The notes beneath the pieces were generated by a model, which was not told where the DNA came from, searched no databases, and saw only the letters and a list, made by a program, of their open reading frames with translations. Below, in pieces: positions 26,271 to 35,029 of a stretch of 43,216 nucleotides of DNA. The position numbers and the translations under genes are program-made. The stretch covers positions 1-43,216 of the forward strand of contig QMRV01000016.1 in the NCBI GenBank assembly GCA_003649445.1, read 5' to 3'. Position 1 is the first letter of the stretch, and each line of letters begins with the position of its first letter. This stretch comes from Thermoprotei archaeon. GTDB lineage: Archaea > Thermoproteota > Thermoprotei > Thermofilales > B15-G2.

Positions 26271-27197
26271 TCAAAAATCGAATTCTATTTCGTCCATATC
26301 TGAAGGCAATATTATATGAGGAAATATTTTGGCTGCCTCAACTAACAGCTGAGAGGCGTTGGTATATCTGGCGCTAATATGGAAAAGAATTAGGTTTTTT
26401 ACTTTTGCAGTCTTAGCTATAAGTGCAGCATCGGCCGCTGTTGAGTGCCCAGTAGCTACCGCTTTATCTCTAAGATCACTAGAAAAAGTAGCATCATGTA
26501 TTAATACATCTGCTTCGCGAGCTAATTCGAGTAAACTGCTACATGGTCTAGTATCTCCTGAATACACTATCTTGAACTCTTTCTTCTTTTTGAGTAGTTT
26601 GTAAGAAGGTATAGTGCCGGTCGGAGTTTCAACAATACTTACTTGTCCCCTTATTATTTTTCTCATAAGCTCTGGAGAAAATTCCAGCCCTAGTTCAGAT
26701 ACTTTTTCTAAGTCAATTTTCTTGTAGTACTCTTTAACAACTATTCGATAAGCATACGTCACTATCGTGTGATTAACTTGCACTGCTGATATCTCAAAAA
26801 CCTCGTCTTCATAAACAGATTTATGCACTTTGTCTCTTAGTTCAATTATTTCAAGCCCAAAGTCGATATTGCAGGGGACTAAAGTAAGCACTGCCTTAAG
26901 AAACTTCCTTATACCTTCAGGACCTATTATCGTTAACTTTTCCTCTCTTCCCATGAAAGCTAATGTCTGTATAAGTCCTGGTAAACCTAAAACATGGTCT
27001 CCGTGCATATGAGTAATCAACACGACTCTAACTTTGTTTAAGCCCAGTCCGGCTTCAAAAAATCTATACTGGCACCCTTCACCGCAATCAAGTAGAGCCG
27101 CCTTATTCATATACTTTATAGCTACTGCAGGCAAACCTCTTTTTTTCGAGGGGGTACTACCCCCTGTACCAATGAATACTAGTTTGACTTTACTCAT
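26271..27197 (-). CDS. rnz: Ribonuclease Z
   Basis: A 308-residue RNase Z of the metallo-beta-lactamase fold, the endonuclease that trims tRNA 3' ends. The start KLVFIGTGGSTPSKKRGLPA is typical. The zinc site is THMHGDHVLGLPGL (about residues 62-75), with further ligands in VNHTIVTYAYR, YSGDTRPC and a C-terminal histidine in LILFHISARY. ATGHSTAADAALIAK is the conserved HEAT-like segment. Length fits the short form. The ATG overlaps the stop of the upstream THUMP methyltransferase gene by 4 bases, so two tRNA-processing genes are coupled. Confidence 0.96.
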   Translation of the reverse strand: MSKVKLVFIGTGGSTPSKKRGLPAVAIKYMNKAALLDCGEGCQYRFFEAGLGLNKVRVVLITHMHGDHVLGLPGLIQTLAFMGREEKLTIIGPEGIRKFLKAVLTLVPCNIDFGLEIIELRDKVHKSVYEDEVFEISAVQVNHTIVTYAYRIVVKEYYKKIDLEKVSELGLEFSPELMRKIIRGQVSIVETPTGTIPSYKLLKKKKEFKIVYSGDTRPCSSLLELAREADVLIHDATFSSDLRDKAVATGHSTAADAALIAKTAKVKNLILFHISARYTNASQLLVEAAKIFPHIILPSDMDEIEFDF

Positions 27198-28255
27198 AAC
27201 CTTCTACATAAAACTAGTCTCCTACATAAATTATCATGAACCGGTATAGTATATACTTTAAGCGCACTAAAACCCTCTTTTTCTACCTCATATATTATTT
27301 CATGTGAATCTATCGTAGTCAGGAAACACAAGTATCTTCCTCTCTCCAAGTACTGCGAAGAAAACTCAAGCAGCTTTCTCACTACAGCTTTATGACTTCT
27401 GTCAACTAGAGGAGCAAGCCTACCGTAAGGAGGATCAGTTACAATCGAATCTATCTTAAGTCCGTCTCTCAGCGGAAGATAAAAAGCATCTCCGCGAATT
27501 ACGTGCACTTTACTGTACACGCCATAGTGTTTCAAGTTCACTACACAGCCATAGCACATTTTACTACTTATATCAACTCCTATACCATAGCAATTCATTA
27601 AAGCTGCTTCGATTAGAATACTGCCAGTTCCCATAAAGGGATCTAATACAGTCATGCCCTCCCTTACTTCAGTCAAATTTACCATGGCTCTAGCAATTAT
27701 GGGATGAAGCGTACATGGATGAAAGAAAGGCCTGAATTTAGCTCTACGAGAAAAAAGAATAGACCTTTGAGAACCACATAAGTGAACACCCAGAAAGAGC
27801 GTACCATTTACGAAAAACCCTTGAAATAGCACCTCAGGACTGTTTAGATCTACTTTACCTCTAGTTATTTCTCCTATAACATAACCTATAGTTCTCTCAA
27901 ACATTAATCTAAGCTTTCGTTTATTTAACATAATAATTCTAACGGCATATTTCCTTCCATAAAACTGTTTTAAATACTCAATATTATTTATAGCTTCTTT
28001 TATTTTACTCAAAGATATATAATGTAAATTAATATCATATAATTTAATTATAGCATATTTAAGTAGAGCCATTCTCGTTAAAGCATTCTTAACAATATTA
28101 ATATCATCCTGAACACTTACCTCAACAAGCCTAGGAGAATATTTCTTTAATACAAAATTAATGCCATGTGCTCTAAGCACTGCTTGAAGCTCATCTACTC
28201 CTATTTCAGGATAATCTCCTGATAACAAAATTAATATTTTCTTCTCTGAAGTCAT
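27194..28255 (-). CDS. THUMP-domain tRNA methyltransferase, Trm-G10/Trm11 type
   Basis: A 353-residue tRNA guanine-N2 methyltransferase, probably acting at G10. The N-terminal half (about 1-160, ILLSGDYPEIGVDELQAVLR, then FERTIGYVIGEIT) matches the ferredoxin-like plus THUMP part of Trm11-like enzymes. RRAKFRPFFHPCTLHPIIAR links to the methyltransferase domain, with motif I VLDPFMGTGSILIEAAL and the catalytic TDPPYGR of N2-guanine methylases. A TATA-like TTTAATATATGC lies upstream at about 28293-28304. It is the first gene of a two-gene unit with rnz. Confidence 0.9.
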   Translation of the reverse strand: MTSEKKILILLSGDYPEIGVDELQAVLRAHGINFVLKKYSPRLVEVSVQDDINIVKNALTRMALLKYAIIKLYDINLHYISLSKIKEAINNIEYLKQFYGRKYAVRIIMLNKRKLRLMFERTIGYVIGEITRGKVDLNSPEVLFQGFFVNGTLFLGVHLCGSQRSILFSRRAKFRPFFHPCTLHPIIARAMVNLTEVREGMTVLDPFMGTGSILIEAALMNCYGIGVDISSKMCYGCVVNLKHYGVYSKVHVIRGDAFYLPLRDGLKIDSIVTDPPYGRLAPLVDRSHKAVVRKLLEFSSQYLERGRYLCFLTTIDSHEIIYEVEKEGFSALKVYTIPVHDNLCRRLVLCRRL

Positions 28256-28314
28256 ACTGCTTTTCTTTAGTTAGAGTTTTAATTAGCATATATTAAAGTT
28301 GCCCGCCCATAGTG

Positions 28315-29412
28315 CTAGCTACTCTTAGAAGTAATCATTTTCTCGATCTTCCTTACAAGCATATAAGACAACACGACTACGAGACAAGCCATACCGAACC
28401 AGTACAGCACTAAGAGCATAGAGCCTTTGCCTAAAGCAAATAGACATGCTTCGTGGACTACTTGCCTTAAAACAGGAAAGAGAGGCACAAGAGAGAGCAC
28501 AGATGACATATGCTTTGGCTTGCGTATTGCTTGCTCTATAGAGTAACCTGCTGAAATAGCTAGTCCGCTCAACGCAATAACATCGATCATCATTACGTAA
28601 TTGCCGAAGGTGAATGTAAGGAATTTAACTAAATCGATAGCAAAGACTCCTGTAGAGGATATTTGAGCTATAACATAGACTGACGTCGATATTATGATTA
28701 ACGAAGACAAAATAATTATTGTAAAGGACACAGGATAGTTAATATAACTGTTTTTTATTCTGTCTAATATATTAAATCCCTTTACAAAAAGAAGCAAACC
28801 TACAATAAGCATTAACGCCGATGAAATATACTCTAAAAGCCCTGTTAAGGAAAGCACTACGTATACTATCATAAACAATCCCGGTATGCCTAACGAATAT
28901 TTCTTGTACTTGGGCTCTTCGACAAGTTTCTTAGCATACTTTGTAAGCAAGACAAAGGATTCTTCAACACCTCTAGACTGCCGTACAACTATTCTTTTAA
29001 CTGAAAGCACAGGAACTTTAGACTGAATTATCGGTATTACTTGCTCGTCAGTAGGACCATCTGACACGAGAACTACGCCATCTGCTTTAAATTTTTCTAG
29101 AACCTTAGTTAACTCTGATAAAATCTTTATATCGGCTTCTATTCCCTCCTGAGGAGTTCCTGCAACAACCGCTATTTCACAGACCTCCTTACCAAACGTC
29201 GTTACAAGCCTATCGTACGTTTGAATTGCCGCAAAAAGAGCGTTCGCGTCTGAATCATCAGGGACTTTTATGGCAAAGTCAATAGCTGCCTTAAGAACAC
29301 TACTTCTGCCTATGATAGGAGTTTTCATTTTTGTTACTTGGCCAATATCGTCGTCTCTATCTACACACAGAACTAACAGCTTCTTTGCTACTCTGCCGTT
29401 CTTCTCCCCCAT
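28315..29412 (-). CDS. DUF373 membrane protein
   Basis: A 365-residue archaeal DUF373 protein. The soluble N-terminal half (about 1-190) starts LLVLCVDRDDDIG and contains VVAGTPQEGIEADIKIL and VLVSDGPTDEQVIPIIQS, all typical of the family. The C-terminal half has about six membrane segments (for example IPGLFMIVYVVLSLTGLL, SALMLIVGLLLFV and ALSGLAISAGY). It ends in a short charged tail. The biological role is unknown. It follows the COG1340 coiled-coil gene by 45 bases on the same strand, so it may be the last gene of the acdA-acdB-coiled-coil unit, but the gap leaves room for a separate promoter. Confidence 0.88.
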   Translation of the reverse strand: MGEKNGRVAKKLLVLCVDRDDDIGQVTKMKTPIIGRSSVLKAAIDFAIKVPDDSDANALFAAIQTYDRLVTTFGKEVCEIAVVAGTPQEGIEADIKILSELTKVLEKFKADGVVLVSDGPTDEQVIPIIQSKVPVLSVKRIVVRQSRGVEESFVLLTKYAKKLVEEPKYKKYSLGIPGLFMIVYVVLSLTGLLEYISSALMLIVGLLLFVKGFNILDRIKNSYINYPVSFTIIILSSLIIISTSVYVIAQISSTGVFAIDLVKFLTFTFGNYVMMIDVIALSGLAISAGYSIEQAIRKPKHMSSVLSLVPLFPVLRQVVHEACLFALGKGSMLLVLYWFGMACLVVVLSYMLVRKIEKMITSKSS

Positions 29413-29457
29413 TAGCCCTCTGCACCTAAAATAAGCGGTTTAAAATAAATTTTTACT

Positions 29458-30372
29458 TTACTTTTGTTTACTGAAAGGCAGTTCTCCTAGTTCTGCAAGT
29501 ATCTTAAACTCTTCGAAAGTTATTCTTTCGCCTCTCTTAATCTTCTCCCTAATATACACTGCTTTCTGCATAAGCTCTTTCCTTCTTTCAGCTAGAGTCT
29601 TTGCTATTAACTGAGCTTTTCTCAGTAACTGTTCTTTTTCTATTTCTTTCAGAAGCTCTCTTCTTCTTGTAAGCATTTTTATTAACTCTTGGTGTTTTTC
29701 ATCTGCCTTCTTTTTTATTTCATCCCTTATTTTAGCCAGATTCTCTATAATACTTCTAATATTGTTTATTTCATTTTTTAGATTAATTATATTTTGCCTT
29801 AATTCATTCTTTTTATTATATAGATCATTTAGTATAGTTAATATATTTTCGTACTCACTTCTGATTTTTTCTAACTCTGCTTCTATATCATTTAGTTTAT
29901 CTTGAAGCTTTTTATATTTCTCTATAACTGTTATCTGTTCGAGAAGCTCGTTTATTTTATTGACGTAAATTTTTTCTTCTTCAGGAGAAAGCGACTTTGT
30001 TTGATACTCCCATTCGAGTGCCTCTAGCTTAGATCTCAGCTCTTTTTCATTCTTCTCGTGAATATTTCTTACCTTTGACCTTATTTTACGCATTTCGCTT
30101 ATTATACTGCGTCTTTCTTCGCGTAGCTCGCTTAAAATCTTCTTTATTGAATCTTTTTTCTCTTTATACTTATTGAACTCTTCTCTTAGTTTTGTGTGCT
30201 CTTCTCTAAGAGCTTTCAGCTCTTCTCTTCTTTCAGAAATGGATTTTCTAAGCTCTCGGATTTTTGCCGAGAGCTCTCTCACTTTGTTGTTGTATTCGTC
30301 TCTTTCAGCTCTTGTTTGAGCTATTTTGTTCTCTAGCTCTTTGAGTTCGCTAACGAGTTTTTCAAGTGCCAT
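29458..30372 (-). CDS. Archaeal coiled-coil protein (COG1340)
   Basis: A 304-residue protein that is coiled coil almost throughout, rich in E, K, R and L. Family features are LEWEYQTKSLSPEEEKIYVNKI in the middle, which interrupts the coil, and the C-terminal IKRGERITFEEFKILAELGEL. COG1340 proteins are widespread in archaea without an assigned function. There is no membrane segment. The gene begins 10 bases after the acdB stop, so it is co-transcribed with the acyl-CoA synthetase genes; a functional tie is not evident from the sequence. Confidence 0.82.
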   Translation of the reverse strand: MALEKLVSELKELENKIAQTRAERDEYNNKVRELSAKIRELRKSISERREELKALREEHTKLREEFNKYKEKKDSIKKILSELREERRSIISEMRKIRSKVRNIHEKNEKELRSKLEALEWEYQTKSLSPEEEKIYVNKINELLEQITVIEKYKKLQDKLNDIEAELEKIRSEYENILTILNDLYNKKNELRQNIINLKNEINNIRSIIENLAKIRDEIKKKADEKHQELIKMLTRRRELLKEIEKEQLLRKAQLIAKTLAERRKELMQKAVYIREKIKRGERITFEEFKILAELGELPFSKQK

Positions 30373-30382
30373 GGGTTCACGC

Positions 30383-31078
30383 CTATTTTTTGAGTATTAC
30401 TCTTGCGTCTATTACCTTTATTCCTTTTTCGAATACGAATACAGGGTTTAGATCGAGCTGATCTATTTCCTCGTTCTCTAGGAGCATTTTTGAAGTCTTG
30501 ACTATTGCGTCTGCTAGAGCATCTAAATCTGCTGGAGTTGTCCCTCTGTATCCCTTCAATATTTGATATCCCTTAATCTCGCTTATCATTTCAAGAGCGT
30601 CCTCTACGCTTACTGGCGCTATTCTGAAGCTGACATCTCTAAAGATTTCAACGAATATTCCTCCTAGTCCGAACATTACTGCAGGCCCGAATTGCGGGTC
30701 TCTTATTCCGCCTATAATTACTTCGGTTGCTTGAGGCACCATTTCTTGAATTAATATACCTACAATTCTTGCGTCGGGCTTTCTTGATTTAACATTAGTC
30801 ACTATTTCGTCGTAAGCCTTTATTAGTTCTTCTTCACTCTTGACGTTTACCTTGACTCCACCTACGTCCGATTTATGAAGAACATCAGGGGAGACTATTT
30901 TCATGACTATGGGGAAACCTATTTCCTTAGCTATTTTAATGGCTTCTTCCTTGCTTCTGGCCACTTTGCTTTTAGCTACAGGTATTTCGTACAGAGAGCA
31001 TAGGAGCTTAGCTTCGTCTTCATAAAGCCATGTACGCCCTTCCTTTAAGGCGTTTTCAATGAGCTCGCGTGGAGTCAT
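30383..31078 (-). CDS. acdB: ADP-forming acyl/acetyl-CoA synthetase, beta subunit
   Basis: A 231-residue beta subunit with an ATP-grasp fold, paired with the alpha subunit encoded just upstream. Together they conserve the energy of acyl-CoA by making ATP from ADP and phosphate with release of the acid. Motifs include LYEIPVAKSKVARSKEEA, GFPIVMKIVSPDVLHKSD, GGVKVNV, and GGIRDPQFGPAVMFGLGGI with FVEIFRDVSFRIAPV. Start ATG 31078 is favoured by GGTGAGG about 8 bases upstream; an in-frame ATG at 31111 would overlap acdA and add a non-conserved 11 residues. Length is usual for separate beta subunits. Confidence 0.93.
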   Translation of the reverse strand: MTPRELIENALKEGRTWLYEDEAKLLCSLYEIPVAKSKVARSKEEAIKIAKEIGFPIVMKIVSPDVLHKSDVGGVKVNVKSEEELIKAYDEIVTNVKSRKPDARIVGILIQEMVPQATEVIIGGIRDPQFGPAVMFGLGGIFVEIFRDVSFRIAPVSVEDALEMISEIKGYQILKGYRGTTPADLDALADAIVKTSKMLLENEEIDQLDLNPVFVFEKGIKVIDARVILKK

Positions 31079-31097
31079 GGCTTGTCCCTCACCTCGA

Positions 31098-32507
31098 CTA
31101 TTTAGTTCCAAGCTTTTTAAGCATTTTCTTCTTCCATTTAACCCATCTATATACTGCCGCTAGAGCTAATACTGCTCTTTCCGGAGTTGGATAAGAGGGT
31201 ATTCCATTCTGCTCCAGTATCTTCATGCCTTTCTGGCATTCTTCGCCGCCAATGTAGCATGCAACTACAGGCTTACGACTGCCGTGCTTCTTGACTACAT
31301 CTGCTATTACTTCTGATAGCTTAGGAGGATCTACAACTGCTGTCTGGCAGAACAGCAGTATTATTGAGTGAATACGATCATCGCTTAGCGCTACCTCAAG
31401 GGCTTTAGCATACTCATCATATGCTGCCTGACCTGTAAGATCTACTGGATTCTTGGGGCTACCGAAAGGCGGCATACATTTCCTGAACTCGTTCATAAGG
31501 TCTTCAGGAAACTCCATTAAGTTTAGTCCATAATCTGAACAGGCGTCAGTAGCCATTACGCCTATACCTCCGCCATTGGTTATTATGACTACATTATCTC
31601 CTTTAGGTTCGGGAAGCGCCGTAAATGCTCGAGCCCAGTCAAAGGCCTCTTCAACGTTAAGCGCTCTTAAGACACCACACTGCTTAAAGGCGACATCATA
31701 GAAGACATCGCTGCCTGCTAGAGATCCTGTGTGAGATGCAACTGCCCTAGCTCCTCTTTCAGATCTACCTGCCTTAATCACTATTATCGGCTTTTTAAGC
31801 GAACATTTAGCTGCAGCTTCCATAAATCTTCTGCCGTTATCAAGTCCCTCCATGTAGATTAACACGACTTTAGTATGCTCGTCGTCGACAAAGTACTCGA
31901 GTAAATCTGCTTCGTCTACATCAGCCTTATTTCCTAGACTGACTACTGCTGAGAGACCTATTCCCGCGAAAATAGTCCATCCCATTAGAGCTATGCCCAG
32001 AGCTCCACTCTGAGTTATGAAAGCTATTTTTCCGGGAAGAACTTTTGTCGGACCAAAAGTAGCATTTAGTTTCGAGGGGGCACTAAAAACTCCGAAGATA
32101 TTTGGACCTATGAAACGTATGCCGTACTTCCTAGCTATTTCTACTATTTTGTTTTCCAGCTCAACGTTGCCTATCTCCTTGAAGCCTGAAGAAATAATCG
32201 CGGCCGCTTTGACTCCCTTTTTACCGCACTCCTCAAGAGCAACTGGAACATATTTAGCCGGAATAGAAATTACCGCTAAGTCTACTGGCTCAGGTATTTC
32301 CAAGATAGACTTGTAACACTTAAGCCCTAGTATCTCGTCAGCTTTGGGGTTTACAGGATATATTTTACCTTCATAGCCGTACTCTATTATGTTTCTGAGA
32401 ATTTCGTGGCCTATTTTTCCGGGAGACCTGGACGCGCCTATTACTGCTACGCTTTTCGGAAAGAACAAGTATTTTATATTAGATTTAACATGCTCTTCTT
32501 GAGACAT
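31098..32507 (-). CDS. acdA: ADP-forming acyl/acetyl-CoA synthetase, alpha subunit
   Basis: A 469-residue alpha subunit with three regions: a CoA-binding Rossmann domain at the start (FFPKSVAVIGASRSPGKIG) and two succinyl-CoA-ligase-like domains. The catalytic histidine that carries phosphate is in VASHTGSLAGSD. ITQSGALGIALMGW and IITNGGGIGVMATDA are further family motifs. The gene is divergent from S19e across a 142-base gap and is followed after 19 bases by acdB. The reaction is known from peptide- and sugar-fermenting archaea; which acyl-CoA is used here cannot be told. Confidence 0.94.
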   Translation of the reverse strand: MSQEEHVKSNIKYLFFPKSVAVIGASRSPGKIGHEILRNIIEYGYEGKIYPVNPKADEILGLKCYKSILEIPEPVDLAVISIPAKYVPVALEECGKKGVKAAAIISSGFKEIGNVELENKIVEIARKYGIRFIGPNIFGVFSAPSKLNATFGPTKVLPGKIAFITQSGALGIALMGWTIFAGIGLSAVVSLGNKADVDEADLLEYFVDDEHTKVVLIYMEGLDNGRRFMEAAAKCSLKKPIIVIKAGRSERGARAVASHTGSLAGSDVFYDVAFKQCGVLRALNVEEAFDWARAFTALPEPKGDNVVIITNGGGIGVMATDACSDYGLNLMEFPEDLMNEFRKCMPPFGSPKNPVDLTGQAAYDEYAKALEVALSDDRIHSIILLFCQTAVVDPPKLSEVIADVVKKHGSRKPVVACYIGGEECQKGMKILEQNGIPSYPTPERAVLALAAVYRWVKWKKKMLKKLGTK

Positions 32508-32606
32508 CCTAAGCTCACATTATTACGAAAATAAAAAATTTTCTTTTGGAATACAAACTGACTTCTCCTATTCACGCTATCTCCACTGTTAGCTTTAGGC
32601 GGAAGA

Positions 32607-32613
32607 TTTATTA
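32607..32613 (+). promoter_or_regulatory. TATA box for the S19e-L39e-L31e-eIF6 operon
   Basis: TTTATTA about 40 bases before the ATG at 32650. Transcription near 32636 gives a leader of about 14 bases that includes GGTG. Confidence 0.5.
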
Positions 32614-32649
32614 CCGACTAAATAAAGGAGAGTTGGGTGCTTATAGAAG

Positions 32650-33117
32650 ATGGTAACGGCCTATGATGTCCCCGCACAATTACTTATAGAAAGGGTGGCA
32701 AAGTACCTAAAGGAGAATTTCCCAGAAGTAAAGCCACCACCCTGGGCTATGTTTGTTAAGACAGGCCCCCATGCTGACAGAGTGCCAGAAGACCCTGACT
32801 GGTGGTACATTAGATGTGCTTCAATATTACGCAAATTATACTTCCACGGACCAGTAGGAATCGAGAGATTAAGGACAGCTTACGGCGGGCGTGCAGATCT
32901 AGGCATGAAACGCAAACACTGTAAAAAGGCAGGAGGATCTATTATAAGAAAAGCTCTACAGCAACTCGAAGCAGCGGGCCTAGTGACTAAAGTGGAGAAA
33001 AAAGGCAGAATACTGACTCCTAAAGGCAGATCTCTTCTCGATAGCATAGCTCACAAAATATTTATGGAGCTCGTGAGAGAAAGACCTGAGTTAAGAAAAT
33101 ACAGTCCAATTAGGTGA
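32650..33117 (+). CDS. rps19e: 30S ribosomal protein S19e
   Basis: A 155-residue small-subunit protein. The central run [20 protein letters not shown] is the S19e signature, followed by [36 protein letters not shown] and [11 protein letters not shown]. Length is normal for archaea. It opens a tightly packed ribosomal operon: L39e starts 5 bases after its stop. In many archaea a PDCD5-type gene lies between these two; it is not here. Confidence 0.96.
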   Translation: MVTAYDVPAQLLIERVAKYLKENFPEVKPPPWAMFVKTGPHADRVPEDPDWWYIRCASILRKLYFHGPVGIERLRTAYGGRADLGMKRKHCKKAGGSIIRKALQQLEAAGLVTKVEKKGRILTPKGRSLLDSIAHKIFMELVRERPELRKYSPIR

Positions 33118-33121
33118 GAAA

Positions 33122-33277
33122 ATGGCCCACGCAAAGCCTTTAGGCAAAAAACTTAGACTTGCAAGAGCACTAAAACAGAATAGATCCCCGCCCCTGTGGG
33201 TAGTTGCAAAAACTAAAGGAGAATTTAGAAGACACCCTAAGATGCGCCACTGGCGTAGAAAAAGATTAAAGTTGTGA
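33122..33277 (+). CDS. rpl39e: 50S ribosomal protein L39e
   Basis: A 51-residue basic protein, typical in size for L39e, which lines the ribosomal exit tunnel. It begins MAHAKPLGKKLRLARALKQN and contains RSPPLWVVAKTKGEFRRHP and the ending RHWRRKRLKL, all conserved. GAGAAA and the preceding TTAGGTGA overlap the end of S19e and provide the ribosome site. L31e follows after 17 bases with GGTGAT before its ATG. Confidence 0.95.
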   Translation: MAHAKPLGKKLRLARALKQNRSPPLWVVAKTKGEFRRHPKMRHWRRKRLKL

Positions 33278-33294
33278 AAAAGGTGATGTAAAGA

Positions 33295-33597
33295 ATGTCT
33301 GAATCACCTTCCCTTGAAGAAGAGTTAGAGCTCATAGAGGAAAGAGAGTATGTAGTTCCTCTAGGAAGACTGTACTGGGGTCCTCGTAGAAAAAGAGCCA
33401 AAAAAGCCATTAGAATGTTAAGAGAATTCGCCCTAAGACATTTAAGGAGGTTAAATGTAGAGGAGGTAAAAATAGACCCTAAGGTAAACGAATATATCTG
33501 GTCTAGAAACATAGAAAAACCTCCTCGGAGAGTAAAAGTTAAAATAAAGGTATTCAGAGGAGAAGAAGGTAATATAGCCAAAATAGAGCTCACATAA
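33295..33597 (+). CDS. rpl31e: 50S ribosomal protein L31e
   Basis: A 100-residue large-subunit protein. EREYVVPLGRLYWGPRRKRA and KKAIRMLREFALRHL are characteristic of L31e, followed by VKIDPKVNEYIWSRNIEKPPRRVKVK, split over the loop and final strands. The first 17 residues are acidic and variable. It starts after GGTGATGTAAAGA and its stop is one base before the eIF6 start, the conserved archaeal order L39e-L31e-eIF6. Confidence 0.95.
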   Translation: MSESPSLEEELELIEEREYVVPLGRLYWGPRRKRAKKAIRMLREFALRHLRRLNVEEVKIDPKVNEYIWSRNIEKPPRRVKVKIKVFRGEEGNIAKIELT

Positions 33598-33598
33598 A

Positions 33599-34273
33599 AT
33601 GTCTCTCGAAAAACTCTCTTTATTTGGTGTATCAAGTATAGGAGTATTCATTTTCGCAAACAATGAACTAGCTATAGTTCCTCCAACAATTCCTCCAAAC
33701 GATATAGAAACCCTAAAGGAAGTAATGGGTGTAGAAAAAATAATACAGACGACTATCTGTGGCACAAACCTCATAGGAGTGTTTATTGTCGGAAACGATA
33801 AAGGCATAGCTGTACCTATAGATATTCTCGAAGAAGAGCTAGAACTTCTGAAAAAAGAAATTGGGGACTTAAACATAGTTGTTATAAGTGATCGAAGAAA
33901 CGCCCTAGGCAATTTAATCTTGCTAAATAACTCGAAAGCACTTGTAAGCCCTTATTTCAGTAAAGAAGTACGCAATCTTCTTCTTGATAACTTAGGAGTA
34001 GAAGTAGTTGAAGGAAAAATAGCAGATAGCGAGTTAGTAGGAACCCTAGCTATAGCAAATAACAGAGGCGTGCTCGTAAGCGCTTTGGCTAGTGAAAACG
34101 ATTTAGAGTTCTTATCTTCAATCTTCAATAATCTCACAATAGATGTAGGTACGGTGAACAGAGGAAGCCCCTTCATAAGGACAGGAATGGTTGTAAACGA
34201 CAGAGGAGCTCTCGTAGGAGAAGATACTACGGGTCCGGAGATAATGCGTATACAGCAAGTTCTGCTCAGCTAG
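33599..34273 (+). CDS. eif6: Translation initiation factor 6 (aIF6)
   Basis: A 224-residue aIF6, which binds the large subunit at L23/SRL and blocks premature joining. The pseudo-fivefold repeats are visible as recurring GVFIFANNE, LIGVFIVGNDKGIAVP, NALGNLILLNNSKALVSP, VGTLAIANNRGVLVS and GMVVNDRGALVGEDTTGPE motifs. The length is exact for the family. It is the last gene of the first ribosomal unit; a 75-base gap with a TATA box follows before LX. Confidence 0.96.
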   Translation: MSLEKLSLFGVSSIGVFIFANNELAIVPPTIPPNDIETLKEVMGVEKIIQTTICGTNLIGVFIVGNDKGIAVPIDILEEELELLKKEIGDLNIVVISDRRNALGNLILLNNSKALVSPYFSKEVRNLLLDNLGVEVVEGKIADSELVGTLAIANNRGVLVSALASENDLEFLSSIFNNLTIDVGTVNRGSPFIRTGMVVNDRGALVGEDTTGPEIMRIQQVLLS

Positions 34274-34307
34274 CATCTTCAGAGACACAAGAGACTAGCC
34301 CGCTACA

Positions 34308-34315
34308 TTTAAAAG
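34308..34315 (+). promoter_or_regulatory. TATA box for the LX-prefoldin-FtsY operon
   Basis: TTTAAAAG. Transcription near 34337 leaves about 12 bases before the preferred ATG at 34349. Confidence 0.45.
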
Positions 34316-34348
34316 CCTATTTCGCTATTCTGCTTCAAGGTGCTCTCT

Positions 34349-34597
34349 ATGCCAAAGGTATTTCGCATCACCGGAGAAATGAGAATTGGAGGAGAATGGA
34401 AAAAATTCACAATTGAGTGGCCCGGGCTGTGCAAAGAACACGTACTAGAGCGAGTGTACTCTGTTCTAGGCTCAAGATACAAACTTAAGAGATTTGAAAT
34501 AAGAATACACAAAGTCGAGGAAATATCTCCTGAAGAAGTTAAAAACCGCTACGTCAAAGAACTTCTTGAAATAGATACACTATACGTAACAAGGTAG
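34349..34597 (+). CDS. rpl18a: 50S ribosomal protein L18a/LX
   Basis: An 82-residue LX (L18a/L20e) protein. PKVFRITGEMRIGGEWKKFT at the start and HVLERVYSVLGSRYKLKRFEIRI match the family, as does the C-terminal IHKVEEISPEEVKN. I take ATG 34349; a GTG at 34340 would add three residues. Prefoldin alpha starts 5 bases after the stop. The order LX-prefoldin alpha-FtsY is the conserved archaeal arrangement. Confidence 0.93.
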   Translation: MPKVFRITGEMRIGGEWKKFTIEWPGLCKEHVLERVYSVLGSRYKLKRFEIRIHKVEEISPEEVKNRYVKELLEIDTLYVTR

Positions 34598-34602
34598 ATA
34601 AA

Positions 34603-35019
34603 ATGAGTCAAACAAAGTTAAGTCAAGAAGAACTAAGGAGACTTTCTGCCGAGTATATGCTTTTACAGAACCTAATCAGAGAACTTGAACAGAGAATAAG
34701 CCTATTGTCTACAACAATAAATGAGCTAATGACAACAAAGCAAACTATAAACGAATTATCAAAGCTCTCTAAAGATCATGAACTCATAGTGTCTGTAGGT
34801 AGAGACGTTTATTTAAGAGTAAAAGTAGCCGAGAGCGGTAAATTCCTCGTGGACTTAGGAGCAGGTACTATAGTAGAGAGATCAACAGAAGATGCTATTA
34901 AAATCATAGATTCCAGAATAGAGGATTTAAGAAAAGCTCTTGAAGAGTACCAAAGAAACTATAGCGTTCTAGTAAATAGATTGGCTCAAATAAGAGAGAT
35001 AATAGAGAAATCAACATAA
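34603..35019 (+). CDS. pfdA: Prefoldin alpha subunit
   Basis: A 138-residue prefoldin alpha, two coiled-coil helices flanking beta hairpins. The N-terminal helix (about 1-55) is LRRLSAEYMLLQNLIRELEQ and onward. The hairpin region ELIVSVGRDVYLRVKV and GKFLVDLGAGTIVERS is family-specific, and the second helix (about 105-138) reads RIEDLRKALEEYQRNYSVL. It holds unfolded proteins for the thermosome as a hexamer with prefoldin beta, which is not encoded in this window. It sits between LX and ftsY. Confidence 0.92.
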   Translation: MSQTKLSQEELRRLSAEYMLLQNLIRELEQRISLLSTTINELMTTKQTINELSKLSKDHELIVSVGRDVYLRVKVAESGKFLVDLGAGTIVERSTEDAIKIIDSRIEDLRKALEEYQRNYSVLVNRLAQIREIIEKST

Positions 35020-35029
35020 CAGTTAAACT

